From: a bacterium | GTDB taxonomy: Bacteria > Bacillota > Bacilli > Lactobacillales > Streptococcaceae | Direction: 5' to 3' | DNA length: 64,000 nucleotides | Assembly: GCA_905221125.1 (NCBI GenBank) | Contig: CAJNBY010000004.1 | Coordinates: 78,439 to 142,438, forward strand | Shown: in pieces, positions 19,351-27,960 of the stretch | Layout: each line of letters starts with the position of its first letter | How positions within the stretch are numbered: position 1 is the first letter of the stretch | Notes under the pieces: generated by a model | Database searches by the model: none | The model's input: only the letters and a program-made list of their open reading frames with translations | Told to the model about the DNA's origin: nothing | Position numbers and translations under genes: made by a program

Positions 19351-22300
19351 TTGTCATTATTTAAAAAAGAACGATTTTCAATCCGAAAAATTTGTGGAAT
19401 TGTTGGTTCTGTTTTACTCGGAAGTACCTTGGTTGCACCGTCAATCATTCATGCTTCTACCTATCATTACATTGAAAAAAGCTCTCTTACACAAGAAGAA
19501 CAAAGCAAGATTCAAGCAGGAATTCCTACTGATAATGAAGAAACTTATGCTCTTATTTATCAGCAGGAAACTCTTCCTGCAACAGGTTCATCAACTTCTG
19601 TGCTTACAGCTTTAGGCCTATTAGCTGTTGGTAGTTTAGTTCTTTTGGTTCATAAAAAGAAAAAAGTTGCTAGTCTGTTCTTAGTTACTACGATTGGACT
19701 AATCAGTCTTTCTAGCATGCAAGCACTCGATATAAGCAATCCTTTGAAAGCTCCAAGTAATGAAGGAGTAGTTCAAATTGCTGGATATCGTTATATTGGA
19801 TACTTACCCCTTGATGATGATGCAATTTCAGAAATTCAACATAAGGATGAGGGGACAAAAAATGTTCCAGTATCTGAAATTCAAAGTGTTCATAATGAAG
19901 CGCCTAAAGTAGAAAAACCAGAACATACAGCATCAGTTGGTGGTAATCTGGTTGAGCCCGAAGTTCATGAAAAATCAGAGTATACTACACCTGTAGGTAT
20001 GGCTCCAGATGAAGCACCTAAAGCAGAGAAGCCTAAATATACTGAACTGGTAAGTACTGTTCCTGATGTGGCACCTAAAGTAGAGAAACCTAAAAATCCA
20101 GAGCCTGTAAGCACCGTTCCAAACGATATAACTAAAGCAGAGAAGCCTGACTATACGCAACCAATAGGTACAAACCTTGTAGAATCTGAAGTTCAACCGG
20201 CATTGCCAGAAGCTATTGTAACCGATAAAGGGGAGCCGGAAGTACAACCAGCATTACCAGAAGCGGTTGTGACTGATAAAGGGAAACCTGAAGTGCAACC
20301 AGCGTTACCTGAAGCTGTTGTGACTGATAAAGGGGAACCTGAAGTACAGCCAGTATTACCAGAAGTTGTTGTGACCGAAAAAGGGGAACCTGAAGCTCAA
20401 CCGGCATTACCAGAAGCTGTTGTAACTGACAAAGGCGAACCAGCAGTTCAACCGGCGTTACCCGAAGCTGCTGTGACTGATAAAGATGAACCTGAAGTTC
20501 ATGAAAAACCAGCATACACTGAACCGGTAGGCACAGTTCCAGAAGAAGCACCCAAGTCCGAGAAGTCAGAATACACGGAACCTGTAGGTACAACAGGAGT
20601 AGATGAAAATGGCAACTTGATTGAGCCACCTGTTATCGACATTCCAGAGTATACTGAACCAATATCTACAGTTTCAGAAGTTGCACCAGAAATAGAGGAG
20701 CTACCTTCTTTACACACTGACATTCGGACAGAGACTATTCCTAAAACAACTATAGAAGAATCTGATTCTACCAAATTTATAGGCGATGATTCTGTTAAAC
20801 AAGTTGGTGAGGATGGCGAACGTCAAATTGTTACTAGCTATGAAGAGTTACACGGCAAAAAAATTAGTGAACCAGTTGAAACAGTAACTGTGTTGAAAGA
20901 AATGAAGCCTGAAATTCTTGTAAAAGGTACAAAAGAAAAGCCTAAAGAAAAAATGGCTCCTGTTTTGACTTTGGAACGAACAGATACAAATGTACTAGAC
21001 CGCTCCGCAAATCTTTCTTATCATTTGGTTAATGCAGATGGAGTCAAGATCAATAAAATTACTGCGACAATTAAAGATGGAAATGAAATTGTCAAAACAG
21101 TAGATTTAACTTCAGAGCAATTAGATAAGCAGGTAGAAGATTTAAAATTCTACAAGGACTATAAGATAGAAACCACTATGACCTATGACCGTGGTAAGGG
21201 AGAAGAGACTGCAACATTAGAAGAGAAACCACTTCGCTTGGATTTGAAAAAAGTTGAGTTGAAAAACATTGCCTCAACAAATCTTGTAAAAGTTGAAGAA
21301 GATGGAACAGAAACATTGAACGACTTCCTGACTGAGACACCAACAGAGACTGAAAAATACTATCTCAAAGTGACGTCTCGGGATAACAAAGTGACTCGTT
21401 TAGCAGTTGATACAATCGAAGAGATTAATCAGGCTGGCCAAGTTCTCTACAAAGTAACCGCAAGAGCTGTTGACCTTATTCAGCATACTGACCCAAGCAA
21501 GATACGTAATGAGTACGTTTATTACATGGAAAAACCACGACCAAAGGTTGGAAATGTATATTACAACTTCAAAGAACTCATTGAAGATATGCAGAAAAAA
21601 CCTGATGGTGAGTTTAAATTGGGGGCTGACCTTAATGCCACAAATGTATCAGCATTTGGTAAATCATATGTTACAAAAGATTTCAAAGGTAAGCTCTTGA
21701 GTGATGGTGATAATCATTATACCATTCATAACTTGTCACGTCCGTTATTTGGCAATGTTATCGGTGGTACAGTAACCAAAGTAAATCTTGGGAATGTAAA
21801 CATCGATATGCCTTGGGCAGACCGCATTGCACCGATTGCCGACACTATTAAAGGTGGCGCTAAAATTGAAGATGTCAAAGTGACTGGTAACGTATTAGGT
21901 AAAAACTGGGTATCTGGATTTATTGATAAGATTGATAACCAAGGTACACTCAGAAATGTAGCCTTTATTGGAAATGTAACTGCTGTCGGTGATGGTGGAC
22001 AATACTTGACAGGTATCGTTGGTGAAAACTGGAAAGGTTTAGTAGAAAAAGCATATGTGAATGCTAATCTTATCGGTAATAAGGCAAAAGCTGCGGGAAT
22101 TGCTTATAGTTCACAAAACGGTGGGGATAACGGTGCTGTAAGTCGTGATGGTGCGATTAAGAAATCAGTAGCAAAAGGAACCATTAAAGTAGCTAAACCA
22201 ATTGAAAATGGTGGTGTTGTAGGAAGCCTGAAGCACCACGGTTCCGTTGAAGATTCAGTTTCTATGATGAAAGTATCTAATGGTGAAATTTTCTATGGTT

Positions 22301-25023
22301 CTAGTGATATTGATTATGATGATGGCTATTGGACAGGAAATAATGTGAAACGAAATTACGTTGTAGTAGATGTCAGTGAGGGGAATTCTAGCTACCAGCG
22401 TTCAAAAGATAAAAATCGTATCAAACCTATTTCTGAAGAAGAGGCAAAATCTAAGATTGAAGCTACAGGTATCACCGCAGATAAATACGAAATCAACGAA
22501 CCTGTGGTCAATCGCTTAAACCGTTTAACCAGAAAAGAAGATGAGTACAAGACAACCCAAGACTATAAAGTAGATCGAGATCTGGCTTATCGTAATATTG
22601 AGAAACTTCAACCATTTTATAACAAAGAGTGGATTGTCAACCAAGGTAACAAACTTGCAGAAGATTCAAACTTAGCTAAGAAAGAAGTCCTTTCTGTTAC
22701 TGGGATGAAGGATGGTCAATTCGTGACCGATTTATCGAATATCGATAAAATAATGATTCACTATGCGGATGGTACAAAAGAAGAAATGGGGGTCACACTC
22801 AAGGATTCTAAAGTCCAACAAGTGCGTGAATATAGCATATCTGGTCTTGGTGATGTTGTCTATACACCAAATATGGTTGATAAGGATCGTGTGAAACTGA
22901 TTGCAGATGTGAAAGAGAAGTTAGCTTCAGTCACATACGATTCGCAAGATGTTCGTAAAATTATTGGAAATCCAGCTGATTTGTATCTAGAAGAAAGTTT
23001 TAATAATGTCAAAGACAATCTTGATAAATTTGTGAAAGCTTTAGTCGAAAATGAAGATCATCAATTGAATAGTGATGAAGCTGCGATGAAAGCACTTGTG
23101 AAGAAAGTTGACGATAATAAAGCGAAAATTATGATGGCCTTATCTTACTTGAACCGTTACTATAACATTAAGTATACTGACAACAGTATGAGTATCAAAG
23201 ACATTATGATATTTAAACCTGACTTCTACGGTAAAACTCCAAGTGTGTTAGATCGCTTGATTAACATCGGGTCTAGCGAGAAGAACTTAAAGGGGGACCG
23301 AACTCAGGACGCTTATCGTGAAATCATTGCAGGTAATACTGGTAAAGGTAATTTGCGTAACTTCTTAGAATACAACATGCGTTTATTTACAGAGGATAAA
23401 GACATTAATGATTGGTTTATCCACTCAGCTAAGAATGTTTATGTTTCAGAACCTAAAACTACAAATCCTGACTTTGTCAATAAACGTCATAGAGTCTTTG
23501 ATGGGCTAGATAACGGTGTTCATGGACGTATGATTTTACCACTTCTAACGCTTAAAGATGCTCATATGTTTCTAATTTCAACATATAACACGATGGCATA
23601 CAGTTCATTTGAGAAATATGGTAAGTTAACAGAAGAATCTCGAAACGAATTTAAGAAAGAAATTGATAAAGTTGCTAAGGGACAACAAACTTATCTTGAT
23701 TTCTGGTCCAGATTAGCTCTACCTACTGTTCGTGATAGACTTCTTAAGAGTCAAAATATGGTACCGACACCAGTTTGGGATAATCAGACCTACAATGGTT
23801 CTCCTGTAGGTCGTCGAGGATTTGACAGTAAAGGTAACCCTGTATCCCCAATTCGTGAATTATATGGTCCAACATGGAGACACCATGATAGAGACTGGCG
23901 TATGGGCGCTATGGCCTCAATATTCCCTAATCCAAATAATGATGACAAGGTCTTGTTCATGGTAACGGATATGATTAGTCCGTTTGGTATTTCAGCCTTT
24001 ACTCACGAAACAACACACGTAAATGATAGAATGCTTTACTTCGGTGGTCATAGACACCGCCAAGGTACCGACGTTGAAGCCTATGCACAAGGTATGTTGC
24101 AAACACCTGACAGCTCAACGACTAATGGTGAATACGGCGCTCTAGGTCTTAACATGGCCTATCATCGTGAAAATGATGGTAACCAATGGTACAACCCAGA
24201 TCCTGACAAATTGAAGACACGTGATGACATTGACCGCTACATGAGAAACTACAATGAAGCTATGATGTTGCTTGATCATGTAGAAGCTGATGCTGTACTT
24301 CCTAAAATTAAAGGGGACAATAGCAAGTGGTTCAAAAAAATTGACAGGGTCGATAGACATGTTGATAGTTTAAATAAATTAACCGCTCCACATCAATGGG
24401 ATAGAGTTCGTGACCTAAATGACGGAGAGAAAACTAAGCCATTGGCAAGTATTGATGATTTGGTTGATAATAACTTTATGACTAAACATAATAATCCTGG
24501 CAATGGTGTGTTCCGACCAGAGGACTTCACGCCTAACTCAGCATATGTTAATGTTCAAATGATGGCTGGTATTTATGGTGGTAATACAAGCAAAGGTGCT
24601 CCAGGTTCATTATCATTCAAGCATAATGCCTTCCGTATGTGGGGTTACTTTGGCTATGAAAATGGATTTATCGGATATGTCTCTAGCAAATATCAAGATG
24701 AAGCTAATAGACAAAATAATAGCTTGTTAGGAGATGATTTTATCATCAAGAAAGTATCTGGAGACAAGTTCAAGACACTTGAAGAGTGGAAGAGACATTG
24801 GTACGAGGAGGTTCTTGCTAAAGCTAAGAAAGGCTTTGAAAGTATCGATATTGATGGCGCCCATATCAGTAACTATGATGAGTTAAGGCCTTTATTTGAT
24901 AAAGCAGTCGAAGAAGATTTGAAAAAAACAGATGACTTCTCTCATACTGTAGCTCTTAAATCTAAGGTATTCAAAGCCCTTCTTAAAAACACAGACGGTT
25001 TCTTTGATCCTTTGTTTAAATGA
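19351..25023 (+). CDS. Second M26 zinc metalloprotease, ZmpB/ZmpC/ZmpD-like
   Basis: Surface metalloprotease paralogue, 1890 residues, 41 bp after iga. The start is TTG 19351 behind AAGAAGGTG; no in-frame ATG fits better. It has an FSIRK signal peptide, LPATG at residues 75-79, two hydrophobic segments to about residue 130, and long Pro/Glu/Val repeats (about 175-440). A G5-like domain (about 460-530) and M26 domains follow. The zinc site is His1552-Glu1553-Thr-Thr-His1556 with Glu1576, the same spacing as in iga. The HETTHVNDR context differs from HEMTHNSD in iga and recalls ZmpB-type enzymes. The substrate is not known from sequence. The gene may be zmpD, but I cannot confirm that. Confidence 0.88.
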   Translation: MSLFKKERFSIRKICGIVGSVLLGSTLVAPSIIHASTYHYIEKSSLTQEEQSKIQAGIPTDNEETYALIYQQETLPATGSSTSVLTALGLLAVGSLVLLVHKKKKVASLFLVTTIGLISLSSMQALDISNPLKAPSNEGVVQIAGYRYIGYLPLDDDAISEIQHKDEGTKNVPVSEIQSVHNEAPKVEKPEHTASVGGNLVEPEVHEKSEYTTPVGMAPDEAPKAEKPKYTELVSTVPDVAPKVEKPKNPEPVSTVPNDITKAEKPDYTQPIGTNLVESEVQPALPEAIVTDKGEPEVQPALPEAVVTDKGKPEVQPALPEAVVTDKGEPEVQPVLPEVVVTEKGEPEAQPALPEAVVTDKGEPAVQPALPEAAVTDKDEPEVHEKPAYTEPVGTVPEEAPKSEKSEYTEPVGTTGVDENGNLIEPPVIDIPEYTEPISTVSEVAPEIEELPSLHTDIRTETIPKTTIEESDSTKFIGDDSVKQVGEDGERQIVTSYEELHGKKISEPVETVTVLKEMKPEILVKGTKEKPKEKMAPVLTLERTDTNVLDRSANLSYHLVNADGVKINKITATIKDGNEIVKTVDLTSEQLDKQVEDLKFYKDYKIETTMTYDRGKGEETATLEEKPLRLDLKKVELKNIASTNLVKVEEDGTETLNDFLTETPTETEKYYLKVTSRDNKVTRLAVDTIEEINQAGQVLYKVTARAVDLIQHTDPSKIRNEYVYYMEKPRPKVGNVYYNFKELIEDMQKKPDGEFKLGADLNATNVSAFGKSYVTKDFKGKLLSDGDNHYTIHNLSRPLFGNVIGGTVTKVNLGNVNIDMPWADRIAPIADTIKGGAKIEDVKVTGNVLGKNWVSGFIDKIDNQGTLRNVAFIGNVTAVGDGGQYLTGIVGENWKGLVEKAYVNANLIGNKAKAAGIAYSSQNGGDNGAVSRDGAIKKSVAKGTIKVAKPIENGGVVGSLKHHGSVEDSVSMMKVSNGEIFYGSSDIDYDDGYWTGNNVKRNYVVVDVSEGNSSYQRSKDKNRIKPISEEEAKSKIEATGITADKYEINEPVVNRLNRLTRKEDEYKTTQDYKVDRDLAYRNIEKLQPFYNKEWIVNQGNKLAEDSNLAKKEVLSVTGMKDGQFVTDLSNIDKIMIHYADGTKEEMGVTLKDSKVQQVREYSISGLGDVVYTPNMVDKDRVKLIADVKEKLASVTYDSQDVRKIIGNPADLYLEESFNNVKDNLDKFVKALVENEDHQLNSDEAAMKALVKKVDDNKAKIMMALSYLNRYYNIKYTDNSMSIKDIMIFKPDFYGKTPSVLDRLINIGSSEKNLKGDRTQDAYREIIAGNTGKGNLRNFLEYNMRLFTEDKDINDWFIHSAKNVYVSEPKTTNPDFVNKRHRVFDGLDNGVHGRMILPLLTLKDAHMFLISTYNTMAYSSFEKYGKLTEESRNEFKKEIDKVAKGQQTYLDFWSRLALPTVRDRLLKSQNMVPTPVWDNQTYNGSPVGRRGFDSKGNPVSPIRELYGPTWRHHDRDWRMGAMASIFPNPNNDDKVLFMVTDMISPFGISAFTHETTHVNDRMLYFGGHRHRQGTDVEAYAQGMLQTPDSSTTNGEYGALGLNMAYHRENDGNQWYNPDPDKLKTRDDIDRYMRNYNEAMMLLDHVEADAVLPKIKGDNSKWFKKIDRVDRHVDSLNKLTAPHQWDRVRDLNDGEKTKPLASIDDLVDNNFMTKHNNPGNGVFRPEDFTPNSAYVNVQMMAGIYGGNTSKGAPGSLSFKHNAFRMWGYFGYENGFIGYVSSKYQDEANRQNNSLLGDDFIIKKVSGDKFKTLEEWKRHWYEEVLAKAKKGFESIDIDGAHISNYDELRPLFDKAVEEDLKKTDDFSHTVALKSKVFKALLKNTDGFFDPLFK
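19909..20160 (+). repeat. Degenerate 57-bp repeats in the second M26 gene
   Basis: About four degenerate units of roughly 19 residues with the pattern KxEKPxYTxPVxTxPDxAP. Related pieces reappear after the 51-bp array, around 20500-20660. Confidence 0.7.
20188..20493 (+). repeat. Six 51-bp tandem repeats shared with iga
   Basis: Exactly 306 bp, six units of 17 residues of the form EVQPALPEAVVTDKGEP. The same module is present three times in iga, 5 kb upstream. Confidence 0.93.
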
Positions 25024-25076
25024 ATATAACAAATAGCTATTTAATATGATGCTAGACAAAAACTAGCTTTAAAATA

Positions 25077-25145
25077 AAACCACACAGTGATAATTTCAGT
25101 TTTATACTCATTAAGCTGAAAGAAACATTGTGTGGTTTTGTTTTA
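25077..25145 (+). terminator. Two-part hairpin terminator after the second M26 gene
   Basis: Outer stem AAACCACACA / TGTGTGGTTT (25077-25086 and 25129-25138) encloses an inner hairpin TTTCAG / CTGAAA, followed by TGTTTTAT. No terminator is seen between the two protease genes, so this probably ends a shared transcript. Confidence 0.8.
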
Positions 25146-25200
25146 TAGTCAATTGAAACACGAAGAGGACATAAGAGCCGTAAAAAGTATTGCACCTTGA

Positions 25201-25289
25201 TATAGTAGATTGAAGTTAAAATAGTACAGTGTAGCTTCTAAAATATTATTAGAAATTGATTTGTTCATATTCTATTTCATCTCACTATA
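25201..25289. repeat. RUP-like miniature inverted-repeat element
   Basis: About 89 bp beginning TATAGTAGATTGAAG and ending CATCTCACTATA. The ends form imperfect inverted repeats of about 23 bp, and an inner inverted repeat (CTTCTAA / TTAGAA) lies at 25237-25256. This resembles the pneumococcal RUP repeats thought to be moved by IS630-type transposase. The 60 bp before it (from 25147, TATAGTCAATTGAAA) may be part of another such element. No gene lies between 25024 and 25360. Confidence 0.7.
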
Positions 25290-25341
25290 AAAAAACTCTT
25301 GTTTATGATTTTTCATCTACAAGCAATTTGCAGTAGATAAA

Positions 25342-25368
25342 AAGACTGAGAGCTTACTTCTCAGTCTT
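25342..25368 (-). terminator. Terminator overlapping the toxin stop codon
   Basis: Stem AAGACTGAG / CTCAGTCTT, followed on the - strand by a T-run (TTTTTAT). It overlaps the last codons of the toxin gene. Confidence 0.75.
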
Positions 25369-25702
25369 GGATATGTTGAAAGAGGTGGTCGAGTTGGTTG
25401 AGGTAGTCGGTGCGTGAGTTAATAATTCTCAGGATATAGACTTCTTTTTCATGAATGAGGTAAAAGAGTAGGTATTGTTTGGAGACAATCATTCTGAGAG
25501 TATTTCCTGGATAGAGGGAGTAGCCGATTTTATGATCAAAATTAATACCGCCCTCTGGTGAGAACATGAGTAGATTGGCAGTTTGGCGTAGGCGACTGAT
25601 GACTTTCTTTGCTATGTTTTCACTGAACTCTGTGGAGTAATAGATGAAAATATCGTCTAAGTCTTGTCTAGCTTGTTCTGTAAAGCGTACTTTATAGTCC
25701 AT
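25361..25702 (-). CDS. RelE/ParE-family toxin
   Basis: Toxin of a type II toxin-antitoxin pair, 113 residues. It begins MDYKVRFTEQARQDLDDIFIYY and has the helical hairpin and later strands (LRMIVSKQYLLFYLI, VYILRIIN) of the RelE/ParE fold. RelE-like members cut mRNA on the ribosome, and ParE-like members poison gyrase. The sequence alone does not decide which, though the opening resembles the plasmid-stabilisation ParE/YoeB-like branch. It overlaps the antitoxin gene by 11 bp and is translated from the same message. Confidence 0.85.
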   Translation of the reverse strand: MDYKVRFTEQARQDLDDIFIYYSTEFSENIAKKVISRLRQTANLLMFSPEGGINFDHKIGYSLYPGNTLRMIVSKQYLLFYLIHEKEVYILRIINSRTDYLNQLDHLFQHIQD

Positions 25703-25979
25703 ACTTTGAAAAGACCTCGTCTGCGTCGTAGAGACGTCCTTCGATGATGTCTTGGTAGCCTTTATCTAGTTCTGCTTTAAGTTCGCCTAGGAAGGCTTCT
25801 GCTTTAAGTTGGTCGGCTGTTTTAATTGGGAGACCTTTTTCAAGGACGATTTGCTCTACAAAAAGGTTGAGGGCATCTGAAAGGCTGATGTTTTTGCTTT
25901 CTAGGATAATTTTTGCTTCTTCGAATAATTGGTTATTGACTCGGAAGTTATAAACTCGGTCTCGTGTAAGTGTTGACAT
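25692..25979 (-). CDS. RelB/DinJ-family antitoxin
   Basis: Antitoxin of the pair, 95 residues, first gene of the operon. The N-terminal part (VYNFRVNNQLFEEAKIILESKNISLSDALNLFV) is a ribbon-helix-helix DNA-binding domain as in RelB/DinJ. The C-terminal part would wrap and neutralise the toxin. The start ATG 25979 has AAGGAG upstream on the - strand. An inverted-repeat operator lies immediately upstream, as expected for autoregulation by the antitoxin-toxin complex. Confidence 0.85.
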   Translation of the reverse strand: MSTLTRDRVYNFRVNNQLFEEAKIILESKNISLSDALNLFVEQIVLEKGLPIKTADQLKAEAFLGELKAELDKGYQDIIEGRLYDADEVFSKYGL

Positions 25980-25991
25980 GGTATTTCTCCT

Positions 25992-26011
25992 TGTAATGCT
26001 ATTGTATTACA
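25992..26011 (-). promoter_or_regulatory. Autoregulatory operator of the toxin-antitoxin operon
   Basis: Inverted repeat TGTAAT-N8-ATTACA lies 12 bp upstream of the antitoxin start and probably overlaps its promoter. Ribbon-helix-helix antitoxins bind such palindromes. Confidence 0.65.
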
Positions 26012-26168
26012 CATATCTTACAAAAAAAGTTAGAGAAAGTCAAGCATGGAGAAAATAAGTATTGTCAGTTTTTCATCACGATGCAGCTCTGTAGAGAGAT
26101 CAATGAGTGAATGACAAAAGATTGGAATTTTAATCGGATTTTAAAGTTTCATAAGATGGAAGCAAAAG

Positions 26169-26197
26169 CGGACAAAATAAAGAAGTCATGATATAAT
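26169..26197 (+). promoter_or_regulatory. Promoter of rbgA-rnhB
   Basis: TATAAT at 26192-26197 preceded by TGA (extended -10), with a weak -35 CGGACA 17 bp upstream. It leaves an untranslated leader of about 120 bases before rbgA, in which I see no recognised riboswitch. No other feature was found in 26012-26326. Confidence 0.6.
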
Positions 26198-26326
26198 ATA
26201 AGGTAGATTTCTATGTTATAAAGCAAGAACTGTTTGAACATCATTCATTTGAAAACTCTCTATGTTCAAACGATAGTAAAATAAAATAGGGGCTCTAAAC
26301 CCTTGCTACGAAAGGAAAAGAACTCA

Positions 26327-27178
26327 ATGGCTACTATTCAATGGTTTCCTGGTCACATGTCTAAAGCGCGTCGACAGGTGCAGGAAAATCTAAAATTTGT
26401 TGATTTTGTAACAATTTTGGTGGATGCACGCTTACCTTTATCTAGTCAAAATCCTATGTTGACCAAGATTGTTGGTGACAAACCAAAACTCTTGATTTTA
26501 AACAAGACAGACTTGGCTGATCCAGCAATGACCAAGGAATGGCGCCAGTATTTTGAATCACAAGGAATTCAGACTCTGGCTATCAACTCCAAAGAGCAAG
26601 TGACTGTTAAAGTTGTAACAGATGCTGCAAAAAAGCTCATGGCTGATAAGATTGATCGCCAAAAGGAACGTGGTATCAAGATTGAAACCCTACGTACCAT
26701 GATTATCGGGATTCCAAACGCTGGTAAATCAACTCTCATGAACCGTTTGGCTGGTAAGAAAATTGCCGTTGTCGGCAATAAACCAGGTGTTACCAAGGGG
26801 CAACAATGGCTCAAAACCAATAAAGACCTTGAAATTTTGGATACACCGGGGATTCTCTGGCCTAAGTTTGAGGATGAAACTGTTGCTCTGAAACTGGCCT
26901 TGACTGGAGCTATCAAAGACCAGTTGCTTCCTATGGATGAGGTGACCATTTTTGGTATCAATTATTTCAAAGAACATTATCCAGAAAAGCTGGCTGAACG
27001 CTTCAAACAAATGAAAATTGAAGAAGAAGCGCCTGTTATTATTATGGATATGACCCGCGCTCTCGGTTTCCGTGACGACTATGACCGTTTTTACAGTCTC
27101 TTCGTGAAGGAAGTTCGTGATGGCAAACTCGGTAACTATACCTTAGATACATTGGAAGACCTCGATGGCGACAATTAA
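26327..27178 (+). CDS. rbgA: Ribosome biogenesis GTPase RbgA (YlqF)
   Basis: Circularly permuted GTPase needed for late assembly of the 50S ribosomal subunit. I start at ATG 26327 ([16 protein letters not shown], 283 residues) behind AAAGGAA; a TTG 24 bases upstream is unlikely. The GTPase motifs come in permuted order: G4 LNKTDLAD, then G5-like INSKEQ, then G1 [11 protein letters not shown], then G3 DTPGILWP. The permuted order is the hallmark of the YlqF/YawG family. It overlaps rnhB by 14 bp, so the pair is one operon. Confidence 0.96.
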   Translation: MATIQWFPGHMSKARRQVQENLKFVDFVTILVDARLPLSSQNPMLTKIVGDKPKLLILNKTDLADPAMTKEWRQYFESQGIQTLAINSKEQVTVKVVTDAAKKLMADKIDRQKERGIKIETLRTMIIGIPNAGKSTLMNRLAGKKIAVVGNKPGVTKGQQWLKTNKDLEILDTPGILWPKFEDETVALKLALTGAIKDQLLPMDEVTIFGINYFKEHYPEKLAERFKQMKIEEEAPVIIMDMTRALGFRDDYDRFYSLFVKEVRDGKLGNYTLDTLEDLDGDN

Positions 27179-27944
27179 AGAAATCAAAGAACTCCTTGCT
27201 ACGGTCAAGGACCTAGATAGCCCTATTTTTTTAGAACTTGAAAAGGATAGTCGCTCTGGAGTTCAAAAGGAAATCAGCAAACGTAAAAAAGCCATTCAAG
27301 CTGAATTGGATGAGGATCTTCGTTTGGAATCCATGCTTTCCTATGAAAAGGAACTTTATAAGCAAGGATTGACCTTAATTGCAGGTGTTGATGAGGTCGG
27401 TCGTGGCCCTCTGGCTGGACCTGTAGTCGCTGCAGCCGTTATTTTACCTAAAAATTGTAAGATTAAAGGTCTCAACGATAGCAAGAAAATTCCTAAAAAG
27501 AAACATCTGGAAATTTTCCAAGCCGTTCAAGACCAAGCACTGTCAATCGGAATTGGTATCATGGATAATCAGGTCATCGACCAAGTCAATATCTATGAAG
27601 CAACCAAACTGGCCATGAAGGAAGCTATCTCCCAGCTCAGTCCGCAACCTGAGCACCTTTTGATCGATGCCATGAAACTGGATTTACCCATTTCACAAAC
27701 ATCTATCATCAAAGGAGATGCCAATTCCCTCTCGATTGCAGCAGCATCTATAGTAGCTAAGGTGACACGTGATGAATTGATGAAGGAATACGATCAGCAG
27801 TTCCCTGGCTATGATTTTACTGCTAATGCAGGATATGGAACTGCTAAACACTTAGAAGGACTTGAAAAACTAGGAGTTACCCCAATTCACCGAACCAGCT
27901 TTGAACCCGTTAAATCACTGGTTTCAGGAGAAAAAGAAAGTTAA
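27165..27944 (+). CDS. rnhB: Ribonuclease HII
   Basis: Removes misincorporated ribonucleotides and RNA primers from DNA, 259 residues. The catalytic core begins [22 protein letters not shown], with the Asp and Glu of the DEDD site. The third acidic residue is in [11 protein letters not shown] and the fourth in [12 protein letters not shown]. An N-terminal extension of about 70 residues is usual in Firmicute RNase HII. The start at 27165 lies inside the rbgA 3' end; translation is probably coupled. Confidence 0.96.
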   Translation: MATIKEIKELLATVKDLDSPIFLELEKDSRSGVQKEISKRKKAIQAELDEDLRLESMLSYEKELYKQGLTLIAGVDEVGRGPLAGPVVAAAVILPKNCKIKGLNDSKKIPKKKHLEIFQAVQDQALSIGIGIMDNQVIDQVNIYEATKLAMKEAISQLSPQPEHLLIDAMKLDLPISQTSIIKGDANSLSIAAASIVAKVTRDELMKEYDQQFPGYDFTANAGYGTAKHLEGLEKLGVTPIHRTSFEPVKSLVSGEKES

Positions 27945-27960
27945 GTTAGAAGGAATGATT

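Noticed and set aside
20213..20629. - strand open frame of 138 residues in the second protease gene
   Set aside because: Antisense of the 51-bp repeats, a multiple of three; low-complexity Leu/Gln product with no start signal.
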